NCBI GenBank assembly: GCA_934650095.1
Contig: CAKUFT010000022.1
Coordinates: 1 to 24,248, forward strand
Origin: an uncultured Collinsella sp.
Lineage (GTDB): Bacteria > Actinomycetota > Coriobacteriia > Coriobacteriales > Coriobacteriaceae
Direction: 5' to 3'
Length of the DNA: 24,248 nt
Shown here: piece by piece, positions 14,269 through 22,896 of the stretch
Layout of the letters: every line of letters begins with the position of its first letter
Position numbering within the stretch: position 1 is the stretch's first letter
Notes under the pieces: generated by a model
What the model was told of the DNA's origin: nothing
Database searches by the model: none
What the model saw: only the letters and a program-made list of their open reading frames with translations
Translations under genes and position numbers: made by a program

Positions 14269-16293
14269 ATGCGTCAATTTAAGACCGAGAGCAAAAAACT
14301 GCTCGACCTCATGATCAACTCCATCTATACCAACAAGGAAATCTTCCTGCGCGAGCTTATCTCCAACGCGAGCGATGCCGTCGACAAGCTCAACTTTAAG
14401 AGCCTGCAGGATTCGAGCGTCAAGCTCGACCAGGGCGACCTGGCCATTCGCGTCTCCTTCGATAAGGATGCGCGTACCATCACGATCTCGGATAACGGTA
14501 TTGGCATGACCGCCGAGGAACTCGAGCGCAACCTGGGCACCATCGCACACTCCGGTTCCGAGGAGTTTAAGACCGAGAACGCCGAGCAGCAGGGCTCCGA
14601 TGTCGACATCATCGGCCAGTTTGGTGTTGGCTTCTACTCTGCCTTTATGGTCGCCAGCCACGTGAAGGTCGTCAGCCGCGCCTATGGCGAGGACACAGCG
14701 CACGTGTGGGAGTCCGACGGCCTTGAGGGCTATACCATCGAGGACGGCGAGCGTGCTGAGCACGGTACCGACGTCATCCTGACGCTGCGTGAGAACGAGA
14801 AGCTCGACGCCGACGGTGAGGCCGAGACTTATGACCGCTTCCTGACCGAGTGGGGCCTCAAGAGCCTGATTCAGCAGTACAGCAACTATGTGCGCTATCC
14901 GATTCAGATGATGGTTTCCAAGAGCCGCCAGAAGCCCAAGCCCGAGGACGCCGGCGATGATTACACGCCCGAGTACGAGGACTACCAGGAGCTCGAGACC
15001 ATCAACTCCATGACGCCGATCTGGAAGAAGCGCAGCTCCGACGTGGAGCAGAAGGACTACAACGAGTTCTATAAGTCCACGTTCCACGACTTTGACGATC
15101 CCGCCCGCACCATTAGCTTCCATGCCGAGGGCACGCTCGAGTACGACGCTCTGCTGTTTGTTCCGGGTCGCGCACCGTTCGATCTGTACAGCAAGGACTA
15201 CGAGAAGGGTCTGTCGCTCTACAGCTCCAACGTGCTGATCATGGAGAAGTGCGACGATCTGCTGCCCGACTACTACAACTTTGTGCGCGGCGTCGTGGAC
15301 TCTGCCGACGTGACGCTCAATATTTCGCGTGAGACGCTGCAGCAGAACCGTCAGCTCAAGGCTATCGCCAAGCGTGTGGAAAAGAAGATCACCGCCGATC
15401 TCGAGGACATGCGCGACAACGACCGCGAGGCTTATGAGAAGTTCTTTGAGAACTTTGGCCGCGGCCTTAAGTACGGCATCTACTCGAGCTATGGCATGAA
15501 GGCCGATGAGCTCGCCGACCTGCTGCTGTTCTGGTCTGCCAAGGAGCAGAAGATGATCACTCTGGCCGAGTATGCCAAGGGTATGCCCGAGGACCAGAAG
15601 GCCATCTATTACGCTGCCGGCGACTCGCGTGAGCGCCTGGCCAAGATGCCCGTGGTGAAGGGCGTGCTCGATCGCGGCTACGACGTGCTGCTGCTGACGC
15701 AGGATGTGGACGAGTTCACGTTCCAGGCCATGCGCGAGTACGTGGCCGCCGATATGCCCAAGGTCTACGAGGACGATGCTGCTCGCGAGGCTGCCGAGAA
15801 GGCCGTGGCCGATGGTGCCGAGCCCGAGGTTGAGGATCGTCATCTGGAGCTCAAGAACGTCGCGACCGGCGATCTTGATCTGGCAACCGAGGATGAGAAG
15901 AAGGAGGCCGAGGACGCCACCAAGGAGAACGAGGACCTCTTTAGCGCCATGAAGGAGGCGCTCGGCGACAAGGTCGAGAAGGTCGCTGTTTCCGCTCGCC
16001 TGACCGACGCCCCCGCATGCATTACCACCGAGGGCCCGCTGTCGCTCGAGATGGAGAAGGTGCTCCAAAAGGGTCCCGAGGGCGCGCCCGATGGCATGCC
16101 CAAGAGCCAGCGCGTGCTTGAGCTCAACGCCAAACATCCCGTCTTTGCCAAGCTCGTCGCCGCCCAGAAGGCGGGCGACGCCGATAAGATCAAGCAGTAC
16201 TCCGGCCTGCTCTACGACCAGGCCCTGCTGGTCGAAGGCATTCTCCCCGAGGACCCCGTAGCCTTTGCGGCAGCTGTCTGCAACTTGATGTAG
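14269..16293 (+). CDS. htpG: Hsp90-family molecular chaperone HtpG
   Basis: This 674-residue ATP-dependent cytoplasmic chaperone starts at an ATG behind GAAAGGA. The N-terminal GHKL ATPase domain has E29 and N33 in LRELISNASDAVDKL, D75-G79 in SDNGIGM and the lid glycines in GQFGVGFYSAF (116-126). The middle domain contains NISRETLQQNRQLKAI with the conserved Arg-Gln region, and the C-terminal dimerisation domain carries ARLTDAPACITTE. It is longer than the ~624-residue E. coli protein, mainly because of an acidic, Lys/Glu-rich linker at about 500-560 between the middle and C-terminal domains. It is monocistronic, with a terminator in its leader and repeats after it. Confidence 0.97.
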   Translation: MRQFKTESKKLLDLMINSIYTNKEIFLRELISNASDAVDKLNFKSLQDSSVKLDQGDLAIRVSFDKDARTITISDNGIGMTAEELERNLGTIAHSGSEEFKTENAEQQGSDVDIIGQFGVGFYSAFMVASHVKVVSRAYGEDTAHVWESDGLEGYTIEDGERAEHGTDVILTLRENEKLDADGEAETYDRFLTEWGLKSLIQQYSNYVRYPIQMMVSKSRQKPKPEDAGDDYTPEYEDYQELETINSMTPIWKKRSSDVEQKDYNEFYKSTFHDFDDPARTISFHAEGTLEYDALLFVPGRAPFDLYSKDYEKGLSLYSSNVLIMEKCDDLLPDYYNFVRGVVDSADVTLNISRETLQQNRQLKAIAKRVEKKITADLEDMRDNDREAYEKFFENFGRGLKYGIYSSYGMKADELADLLLFWSAKEQKMITLAEYAKGMPEDQKAIYYAAGDSRERLAKMPVVKGVLDRGYDVLLLTQDVDEFTFQAMREYVAADMPKVYEDDAAREAAEKAVADGAEPEVEDRHLELKNVATGDLDLATEDEKKEAEDATKENEDLFSAMKEALGDKVEKVAVSARLTDAPACITTEGPLSLEMEKVLQKGPEGAPDGMPKSQRVLELNAKHPVFAKLVAAQKAGDADKIKQYSGLLYDQALLVEGILPEDPVAFAAAVCNLM

Positions 16294-16325
16294 TTCGGGG
16301 ATACGGCACCGTAACTAGATTAGAA

Positions 16326-16422
16326 CGAGAGTGGATAATCTCCCGCTTTTGGCTCGAATGTGGGCTTGAAGTGGGAGATTTTCCACTCTCGATTTATAGG
16401 CGTCCGAAAATCCACTCTCGTT
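16326..16422. repeat. REP-like palindrome with an extra half-site
   Basis: CGAGAGTGGATAATCTCCCGCTT (16326-16348, shown as its two halves in place) pairs with 16369-16391 over 23 bases with two mismatches and a 20-base loop. A third partial copy, AAAATCCACTCTCGTT, lies at 16407-16422 in the same orientation as the right arm. No T-run follows the hairpin, so it is not a typical terminator. The rest of the 335-base gap up to 16628 holds only the promoter elements listed separately. Confidence 0.7.
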
Positions 16423-16473
16423 GCCAAAACATCGGCGTGACCGTTGGGTAGCTAATTTGTGCGGGTTGTGGTT

Positions 16474-16502
16474 TTGTGAGCTGCGGGAATTTGAGATACT
16501 GT
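16474..16502 (+). promoter_or_regulatory. Candidate promoter of the YhgE pair
   Basis: TTGTGA (16474-16479) and TACTGT (16497-16502) are separated by 17 bases. This is the best -35/-10 pair before the first YhgE gene, though the -10 is weak. Confidence 0.4.
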
Positions 16503-16555
16503 ACATCTGTACGTTAACTCATCTTCGTAGTATATTGCTACCCGCAAAACTCAGC

Positions 16556-16597
16556 ACCATTGTGCCGCGAGGCGCCAAAGTGCCTTCGTACAATGGT
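16556..16597 (+). promoter_or_regulatory. Inverted repeat ACCATTGT...ACAATGGT
   Basis: A perfect eight-base inverted repeat, ACCATTGT (16556-16563) and ACAATGGT (16590-16597), lies in the leader of the first YhgE gene. The right arm contains TACAAT, a possible -10. It could be a repressor site, or a leader hairpin with a 26-base loop. Confidence 0.4.
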
Positions 16598-16628
16598 TGT
16601 TAATAGCATGATTCGGCTAAACGACAGG

Positions 16629-19409
16629 ATGGATGGTCCAAGCGTGAGTCTCGGCAGCAAACTATCCGATGCAAAGGTGTCCTTTGCGATCTTTAAACGC
16701 GACATCAAGCGATTGCTCGTGAACCCCGTCGCCCTGGTGGTTACCCTGGGCGTGTGCGTCATTCCCTCGCTGTACGCCTGGTACAACATCGTTGCCAACT
16801 GGGATCCGTATGGAAACACCCAGGGCATCAAGATCGCCATCGCCAACAACGACCAGGGCACCCAGAATGACCTGGTGGGCGAGCTCAACGCAGGCGATAA
16901 AGTGGTCGACAAGCTCAAAGAGAACGATCAGCTGGGCTGGACCTTCGTCGACTCGGCCGCCGATGCCAAGGAGGGCGTCGAGAGCGGCGAGTATTACGCT
17001 GCCATCGTGATCCCCAAGAATTTCTCTGACAATCTCGTATCGATGCTCGACGGCAATTACCATCAGCCCAAGCTCACGTACTACGTCAATGAGAAAAAGA
17101 GCGCCATTGCGCCTAAGGTCACCGATACCGGTGCCAATACTATTGAGGAGCAGATTAACGCGGAGTTTGTCTCCACGGTGGGCGAGACGGTGGCCGGCAT
17201 TGCGAAAGATGCGGGTATCGATCTTAAGGACAAAGCTACCCAGACGCAGAATTCGCTGACGAGCTCGGTGTCCGAGGCGTCCGAAACCTTGAGCGAAGTG
17301 CGCGACTCCATCGGCGACATGAATACCGCCATCGATAAGACGAGCGGTGCCATCGCTTCTGCTGACGTGGCACTTGCCGGCTTGCAGGGGCAGGCCCCTT
17401 CGCTTACACAGGCGATTTCTCAGGGTAATGACTTGTTGGGCGAGGCTCGCACCACGGCGGGCAAGTCCATCACCTCGCTTTCGAAGGCGCTCTCTGAGGG
17501 CAGCCTCGCGCTGACCAAGACATCGGCATCCGCAAACGCCGCCGTCGGAAAGATGACGGGCGCCCTGACGTCAACGACCACTCGTATCGACAACTCGCTC
17601 GAATCGCTTCAGACGACGATTGATCATAACAAGGCCCTTATCGATAAGCTGCAGGAACTTGCTGACAGCGCACCGACGGGTTCGGAAGAGATCAACGCGC
17701 TGATCGCGTCGACAATCGACACGCTACGAGGACAAAACGAGAGCCTTCAGGCCGTTAAAGATGATCTCTCCGCACAGTCAAGCGCTATTGCGAATGACGC
17801 CTCGGCCGTTTCGGGTGCCAGCGATGCTATCAATAGCGCGATTCAAACCGGCGCGACCAACATTGGCCAGGCCCAGACGGACCTCGGTCAAAACGCGCTG
17901 CCGAAGGCATCCAACGCGCTTGATTCCTTTGCCGCCGTTTCAGGCGACCTGACCGGTATCGTGTCGGGGCTTACCCCTACGATTGCAAATGCGCGCGGCA
18001 CGCTGTCGCAGCTCGATGCTACCCTCAAACAGGCAAAGGCCACGCTCTCCCAGACCGATGCCTCACTTGCCAAGGTTCAGGACAAGCTTGCAACCGCTGC
18101 CAACGATATCGCGGCGCTTCAAACGTCCGAGTCCATGGGCGAGTTGGCCGACCTGATGAATGTCGACGTCAATGACGTGGCAGATTTCATGGCGTCTCCG
18201 GTTGAGCTGACGTCCAAGGCAATCTATCCGGTCAAGAGCTTTGGCTCGGGTATCGCTCCGTTCTACACCAACCTGGCGCTTTGGGTAGGCGGCTACGTGC
18301 TCATCGCTATCTACAAGCTCGAAGTCGATCGCGAGGGCATCGGCACCTTTACCGCTCGTCAGGGCTACTTTGGCCGTTGGCTGCTGCTGGTAATCCTGGG
18401 CGCATTCCAGGCCATTATCGTGACGGTGGGCGACCTGATTATCGGCGTGCAGTGCGTCAACCCATTGCTTTTTGTGCTGGGCGGCATCGCCATCTCGTTT
18501 ACGTACGTCAACATCATCTATGCGCTGTCCACCACGTTTAAGCATATCGGCAAGGCGATCGGCGTCATTCTCGTCATCGTGCAGATTCCAGGCTCGTCGG
18601 GCATGTACCCCATCGAGATGATGCCCGGCTTCTTCCAATGGCTCCATCCGCTGCTGCCCTTTACCTATGGCATTAACCTGCTGCGCGAGACCGTCGGCGG
18701 CATGTACTCGTTTAATTACCTCTTTAACCTGTGCATCCTGGGTGTGTTCCTGATCATCGCGCTCTTTATCGGCCTGCAGCTGCGTCCGCTGCTGCTCAAC
18801 CTCAACCTGCTCTTCGATAAGGAACTCTCCACGACGGGCATGATGATCTGCGAATCCAACGACCTGCCTCGTCAGCGTTATTCGCTGCGTACGGCCATGC
18901 GCGTCATGCTCGATTCCGATTCGTACCGTCGCGAAGTCCTCCAGCGCGCCGTGACCTTCGAGCATCGCTATCCGTACTACATCAAGGGCGGCTTTGCCGC
19001 CGTGGTGGGCGTGCAAATCCTGCTCTTCGTGTTGTCGACGGTTCTCGATATCGACAATAACGGCAAGATCATCCTGCTGGTTATTTGGATTATCTCGGTT
19101 ATCGCCATCTGTGGCTGGCTCATCAATATCGAGTACATTCGCGCGAGCCTGAATGTTCAGATGCGCATCTCGGCACTCTCGGACGAGGACCTGCGCCGCG
19201 AGATGCGCGAGCACACGGCTGCCATCCCGGCCGCTCGTCGCATGTTTGGCCTCAACGCCAGCGAGCAGGGCTCAACGTCCAAGCCCCGGGCTGCCGACCA
19301 GCCCACTCATTTCGATGCGCACCATGTTCCCGAGAACGGGGACGACACGTTTGTGATGAACGAGGACAGCGCTCCGCTTGGCAAGCACTCCAAAGGAGGT
19401 GAGGCATAA
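16629..19409 (+). CDS. YhgE/Pip-family membrane protein, long form
   Basis: About 926 residues from ATG 16629; ATGs at 16593 and 16608 and a GTG at 16644 are alternatives, and none has a strong ribosome-binding site. Transmembrane segment 1 (about 33-52) ends in the family signature YAWYNIVANWDPYGNT. An external domain and a long Ser/Ala/Thr-rich coiled-coil stalk follow (about 180-520). Five or six transmembrane helices (about 540-715) form the ABC-2-like C-terminal domain. Unusually, about 200 further residues add two more transmembrane helices (about 785-840) and a charged, disordered cytoplasmic tail. Family members include phage-infection protein Pip and relatives of YueB/EsaA; the usual role is poorly known, with phage receptor and secretion links. 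The second paralogue starts directly at its stop codon. Confidence 0.9.
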   Translation: MDGPSVSLGSKLSDAKVSFAIFKRDIKRLLVNPVALVVTLGVCVIPSLYAWYNIVANWDPYGNTQGIKIAIANNDQGTQNDLVGELNAGDKVVDKLKENDQLGWTFVDSAADAKEGVESGEYYAAIVIPKNFSDNLVSMLDGNYHQPKLTYYVNEKKSAIAPKVTDTGANTIEEQINAEFVSTVGETVAGIAKDAGIDLKDKATQTQNSLTSSVSEASETLSEVRDSIGDMNTAIDKTSGAIASADVALAGLQGQAPSLTQAISQGNDLLGEARTTAGKSITSLSKALSEGSLALTKTSASANAAVGKMTGALTSTTTRIDNSLESLQTTIDHNKALIDKLQELADSAPTGSEEINALIASTIDTLRGQNESLQAVKDDLSAQSSAIANDASAVSGASDAINSAIQTGATNIGQAQTDLGQNALPKASNALDSFAAVSGDLTGIVSGLTPTIANARGTLSQLDATLKQAKATLSQTDASLAKVQDKLATAANDIAALQTSESMGELADLMNVDVNDVADFMASPVELTSKAIYPVKSFGSGIAPFYTNLALWVGGYVLIAIYKLEVDREGIGTFTARQGYFGRWLLLVILGAFQAIIVTVGDLIIGVQCVNPLLFVLGGIAISFTYVNIIYALSTTFKHIGKAIGVILVIVQIPGSSGMYPIEMMPGFFQWLHPLLPFTYGINLLRETVGGMYSFNYLFNLCILGVFLIIALFIGLQLRPLLLNLNLLFDKELSTTGMMICESNDLPRQRYSLRTAMRVMLDSDSYRREVLQRAVTFEHRYPYYIKGGFAAVVGVQILLFVLSTVLDIDNNGKIILLVIWIISVIAICGWLINIEYIRASLNVQMRISALSDEDLRREMREHTAAIPAARRMFGLNASEQGSTSKPRAADQPTHFDAHHVPENGDDTFVMNEDSAPLGKHSKGGEA

Positions 19410-21599
19410 ATGAAGAACATCCTGCACCTGTTTAAGCGCGACGTTCAAAACGTGTCTCACTCTGTGATTGGCATGATCGTTGTGATGGGTCTGATCATTG
19501 TGCCGTGCCTGTACGCGTGGTTTAACATCACCGGCAGCTGGGACCCGTATGGCAACACCGGCAACCTCAAGATTGCCGTGGTCAATACCGATGAAGGCTA
19601 CGAGAGCGACCTGATCCCCGTCGAGATCAACGTGGGTGAAAACGTGACCGCGAGCCTGCGTGGCAACGAGAACTTTGACTGGGTTGTGCTCAACGATCGC
19701 GACAAGGCCATCGAGGGCGTTAAGTCGGGGGCCTACTATGCGGCAGTCGTTATCCCCAAGAGCTTTAGCGCCGATATGATGACGCTTTTCTCGACCGACG
19801 TGAAGCACGCAGACATTGAGTTCTATGAGAACCAGAAGGCCAACGCCATCGCCCAGATCGTGACCGAAAAGGGTTCGAGTGCCGTTCAGAGTCAGGTCAA
19901 CGAGACCTTTACCGAGACCATCACGTCCATCGGACTTAAAACGGTGTCTAGCTTGCTCGACTACATGAGCACCGACGAGATCAGCAACTTTATCGCCAAC
20001 CTGTCTTCGACACTCGGCGATTCAGTCGAGGATCTACAGGACATTCAGGCCAGCGCAGGGTCGCTCGCGGGCATTTTGAATTCAACGTCGGATTCGCTGA
20101 CGTCGGCGGGTGGTTTGCTCAAGCAGGCCGGTACGACCGAGGCATCGGTGAAGCAGCTGATGGAGCATGCCGAAAGCGGCATCGCTGATTCCGAGCAAGC
20201 GCTCAAAGCCGCCAGCAACGCGATCGATGCCGCGATTGATGGGAGCGCCGGTTCGTTCGACAACGTATCCACCGAGCTCGCAAAGGCCTTTGATGCTGCG
20301 AACCAGCATGTCGACCTGACGGTGTCCCAACTCAACGATGGCGCAGCCTCGCTTAATGCGCGTGCCGACGAGATCGATGCGACGGCGGATAAACTCCGCA
20401 GTCTTGCCGGGCAGGTGAGCAACGACAAGCTCAAGGCGGGGCTTGAGGACGCGGCTGCGGAGCTTGGTAAAACCGCGACGGAGTACCGCAATAATGCCAA
20501 GGAGCTGACGAGCATCGCGACATCGCTCACGGACAGCATGGCAAAGGTCAATGCGTCCCGTGCCGAGGTCGACCAGACGATCGCCGATGCCAAGGCTGGC
20601 ATCTCGGGTTCCAAGATCGATTACGATTCCACGTTCTCGGTCAAGGCCAAGGAACTCAAGAAGACCATTTCGGGTGTTCTGGATTCCCTGAACGGTATCT
20701 CGGGCGATCTCGATAGTGCTGTTGCCGGTCTAACCGACGCTTCCGGTTCGCTCGCGAAGGGCCTTTCCAAGGCCGCTAAACTGGTCAACAAGGCTTCCGA
20801 TCAGTTGGGCGAGGCATCCGATAAGATCAGTGCCTTCAAGTCCGAGCTCGACGGCGCCCTGATGTCGGACGATCTTGCCACGATCAAGACGATGATCGGC
20901 AACGATCCCGAGGGTCTTGCCGTATCGCTTTCGGGACCCGTCTCGCTCGACCGCAAGCCGGTCTATCCGATCCGCAACTACGGCTCGGCCATGGCACCGT
21001 TCTATACGATTCTGTCGCTGTGGGTCGGCTCGATCGTGTTGGCTGCCATGATGAAGGTTTCGGTCAATGACAAGCTCATCAACGAACTCATTCCCGTGCG
21101 TCTGCACGAGATCTATCTGGGCCGTTACCTGTTCTTTGGTGGCCTGGCCCTGCTGCAGGCGACGCTCGTGTGCGCGGGCGACATCCTGTTCTTTGGCATC
21201 CAGTGCGACAACCCCTTGCAGTTTGTACTGGCGGGTTGGGTCGCGAGCCTCGTGTTCTCTAATATCGTCTACACGCTCACGGTGTCGTTTGGCGATATCG
21301 GCAAGGCGCTCGCTGTCGTGCTGCTGGTCATGCAGGTCGGCGGCTCGGGCGGTACGTTCCCCATCGAGATGACCGGCCCTGTGTTCCAGGCGATCTATCC
21401 GTTCCTGCCGTTCACCCACGGCATCAACGCCATGCACGCCGCCATGGCCGGTGCGTACCATATGGAGTACTGGGTGGAGTTGGGCATCTTGGCAAGCTAC
21501 CTGATTCCGTCGCTCGCCCTGGGCATCGTCTTCCGCCGCCCAGTCATCAGAGCCAACGACTGGATCATCGAAAAGCTGGAGAGTACGAAACTTATTTAG
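19410..21599 (+). CDS. YhgE/Pip-family membrane protein, short form
   Basis: This 729-residue protein begins immediately after the TAA of its paralogue, with a perfect AAAGGAGGT nine bases before the ATG, so the two are co-translated. Transmembrane segment 1 (about 15-35) leads into YAWFNITGSWDPYGNT, the same signature as the upstream protein. A stalk of Ala/Ser/Asp-rich heptads (about 200-480) follows, then APFYTILSLWVGSIVL and further helices to residue ~720. It ends at the family's usual C-terminus and lacks the two-helix extension of the first protein. The pair may form a heteromeric envelope complex; that is inference from adjacency and parallel architecture. Confidence 0.92.
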   Translation: MKNILHLFKRDVQNVSHSVIGMIVVMGLIIVPCLYAWFNITGSWDPYGNTGNLKIAVVNTDEGYESDLIPVEINVGENVTASLRGNENFDWVVLNDRDKAIEGVKSGAYYAAVVIPKSFSADMMTLFSTDVKHADIEFYENQKANAIAQIVTEKGSSAVQSQVNETFTETITSIGLKTVSSLLDYMSTDEISNFIANLSSTLGDSVEDLQDIQASAGSLAGILNSTSDSLTSAGGLLKQAGTTEASVKQLMEHAESGIADSEQALKAASNAIDAAIDGSAGSFDNVSTELAKAFDAANQHVDLTVSQLNDGAASLNARADEIDATADKLRSLAGQVSNDKLKAGLEDAAAELGKTATEYRNNAKELTSIATSLTDSMAKVNASRAEVDQTIADAKAGISGSKIDYDSTFSVKAKELKKTISGVLDSLNGISGDLDSAVAGLTDASGSLAKGLSKAAKLVNKASDQLGEASDKISAFKSELDGALMSDDLATIKTMIGNDPEGLAVSLSGPVSLDRKPVYPIRNYGSAMAPFYTILSLWVGSIVLAAMMKVSVNDKLINELIPVRLHEIYLGRYLFFGGLALLQATLVCAGDILFFGIQCDNPLQFVLAGWVASLVFSNIVYTLTVSFGDIGKALAVVLLVMQVGGSGGTFPIEMTGPVFQAIYPFLPFTHGINAMHAAMAGAYHMEYWVELGILASYLIPSLALGIVFRRPVIRANDWIIEKLESTKLI

Positions 21600-21600
21600 T

Positions 21601-21694
21601 GCAACAACGTGACGTTGCCGGAACATCGAGGTGTTCCTGCTCGGTACTTTAGTACGCTGGATTGCGGTGCAACGTTGGTTGTTGCTACAGTAGC
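21601..21694 (+). other. Structured RNA or DNA region before the EamA gene
   Basis: Several hairpins can be drawn: CAACG-TGA-CGTTG (21605-21617), GGAACA with TGTTCC (21620-21637), and GTAC-TTTA-GTAC (21644-21655). Bases 21601-21618 can alternatively pair with 21669-21685 (GCAAC...GTTGTTGC), which would enclose the two inner hairpins. GCTAC-A-GTAGC (21684-21694) is a palindrome. The block leads directly into a terminator. It could be the 3' end of the YhgE transcript or a cis-regulatory leader; no known riboswitch consensus was recognised. Confidence 0.45.
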
Positions 21695-21695
21695 G

Positions 21696-21731
21696 GGGCG
21701 TGCCGGGGGTCCGGTGCGCCCTGTTTTTATT
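21696..21731 (+). terminator. Strong intrinsic terminator between YhgE pair and EamA gene
   Basis: GGGCGTGCCGG (21696-21706) pairs with CCGGTGCGCCC (21711-21721) with two G-T pairs and a GGGT loop, followed by GTTTTTATTT. It is 69 bases before the EamA start. A possible -35 TTGACC at 21731-21736 lacks a clear -10. Confidence 0.88.
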
Positions 21732-21799
21732 TGACCATGAGGCGGCACGCGGCCATGCGCGTGCGGACACCACGCCCGGACCGAGCGCGAGGATGCCCT

Positions 21800-22780
21800 A
21801 TGCCCCAATATGCCGTTGATGAAATCGAAAAGATGCCCGATAGCCCTGTAGCCCGCGAGGATTTGGGTGCCGGTGCCTCCCGTGGAGCCGGAGCGCGATC
21901 GCCGCTGTTCTGGAAGGTCTTGCTGCTTTCGGTGGCGGTCATCTGGGGCTATTCCTTTACGACCATGAAGGATGCGCTCGATACCATTCCGGTGTTCGAA
22001 CTGCTCTACGTTCGCTTCCTTCCGGCTTCGCTGGTCATGTTCGCCATCTTCCACAAGCGCATCATCGCGCATTTCAATGCCCGTAACCTGATCGTCGGGC
22101 TTGGCATGGGCGCGTTGATGTGGGGCGCTTACGGTTTGCAGACGATTGGCTTGGCGCAGACCACGGCGGGCAAGAGCGCTTTTTTGACCGGCACGTATTG
22201 CATCCTCGTTCCGTTTGCGAGCTACTTCTTGAGCGGCGAAAAGCTCACTCGCTATAACTTGGGCGCGGCGCTGTTGTGCTTAGCTGGCATCGGCTTGGTG
22301 GCACTCGATAGCGTCGAGTTTAATGCCGGCGATGTTATTACCCTGGGCGGTGCGATCTTCTTCGCGATTCAGATGGCGGTGACCGCCAAGTACGGCCGCA
22401 AGATGGACATCAACGTCATTACGTTTTGGATGTTCGTGGGCAATGGCGTCTTGAGCCTGGTTTCGTCACTGCTCTTTGAGACTCAAGCGCCCGCGTCTGT
22501 ATGGACGCCGAGCTTTGCCGCCGTGATGGCTTTCCTCTCGGTGGGCTGTACGTGTGTGGCGCTGCTCATCCAAAATGTCGGTCTGGCACATGTCCCGGCC
22601 TCGACGGGCTCGTTGCTTCTTTCGATGGAGTCGCCCTCGGGCGTGCTGTTCTCGGTACTGCTGATGGGGGAGGCGCTCACCTCGCGCCTGCTCGCAGGCT
22701 TTGCGCTCATCTTCCTATCGATTATCTTGAGCGAGACGCACTTCGATTTCTTGCGTCGAAAGCCGCGCCCGCAATTGTAA
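21800..22780 (+). CDS. EamA/RhaT-family (DMT superfamily) transporter
   Basis: This 326-residue membrane protein has ten predicted transmembrane helices in two EamA repeats, about 35-165 and 170-320. WKVLLLSVAVIWGYSFTTMK opens the first repeat, and the second ends with PSGVLFSVLLMGEALTSRLLAG, a typical EamA loop-helix. The start ATG 21800 has GAGG seven bases upstream; the frame is open further back to 21662 but without a matching site and across the terminator. The N-terminal ~30 residues are cytoplasmic and charged. Substrates in this family (amino acids, metabolites, drugs) cannot be inferred from sequence. Confidence 0.9.
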   Translation: MPQYAVDEIEKMPDSPVAREDLGAGASRGAGARSPLFWKVLLLSVAVIWGYSFTTMKDALDTIPVFELLYVRFLPASLVMFAIFHKRIIAHFNARNLIVGLGMGALMWGAYGLQTIGLAQTTAGKSAFLTGTYCILVPFASYFLSGEKLTRYNLGAALLCLAGIGLVALDSVEFNAGDVITLGGAIFFAIQMAVTAKYGRKMDINVITFWMFVGNGVLSLVSSLLFETQAPASVWTPSFAAVMAFLSVGCTCVALLIQNVGLAHVPASTGSLLLSMESPSGVLFSVLLMGEALTSRLLAGFALIFLSIILSETHFDFLRRKPRPQL

Positions 22781-22792
22781 ACAACTTGTTGC

Positions 22793-22818
22793 GCCGCCCT
22801 TCTGGGGCGGCATTTTTT
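22793..22818 (+). terminator. Intrinsic terminator of the EamA gene
   Basis: GCCGCCC (22793-22799) pairs with GGGCGGC (22805-22811) and is followed by ATTTTTT. It lies 13 bases beyond the stop codon. Confidence 0.9.
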
Positions 22819-22842
22819 ATGCATCGCCCTTAAAGTAGTACC

Positions 22843-22866
22843 TTGCACTTTACGCTGTCAAAGTGC
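22843..22866 (+). promoter_or_regulatory. Possible promoter/operator of the M20 gene
   Basis: GCACTTT (22845-22851) and AAAGTGC (22860-22866) form a perfect seven-base inverted repeat with an eight-base spacer. It overlaps TTGCAC (22843-22848), a possible -35, but no good -10 follows at the right distance. Confidence 0.35.
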
Positions 22867-22896
22867 TTGCTGCAAAAACGTTATTGGAGGGCATCT

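Noticed and set aside
14185..16137. A 650-codon open frame on the minus strand opposite htpG
   Set aside because: It is the mirror of a confidently identified chaperone gene; the Leu/Val/Gly/His-rich translation has no domain, and long antisense frames are expected from high-GC codon bias.
18063..21773. Long minus-strand frames opposite the YhgE genes
   Set aside because: His/Gln/Asp/Arg-rich shadow translations of the membrane-protein codons; no independent support.
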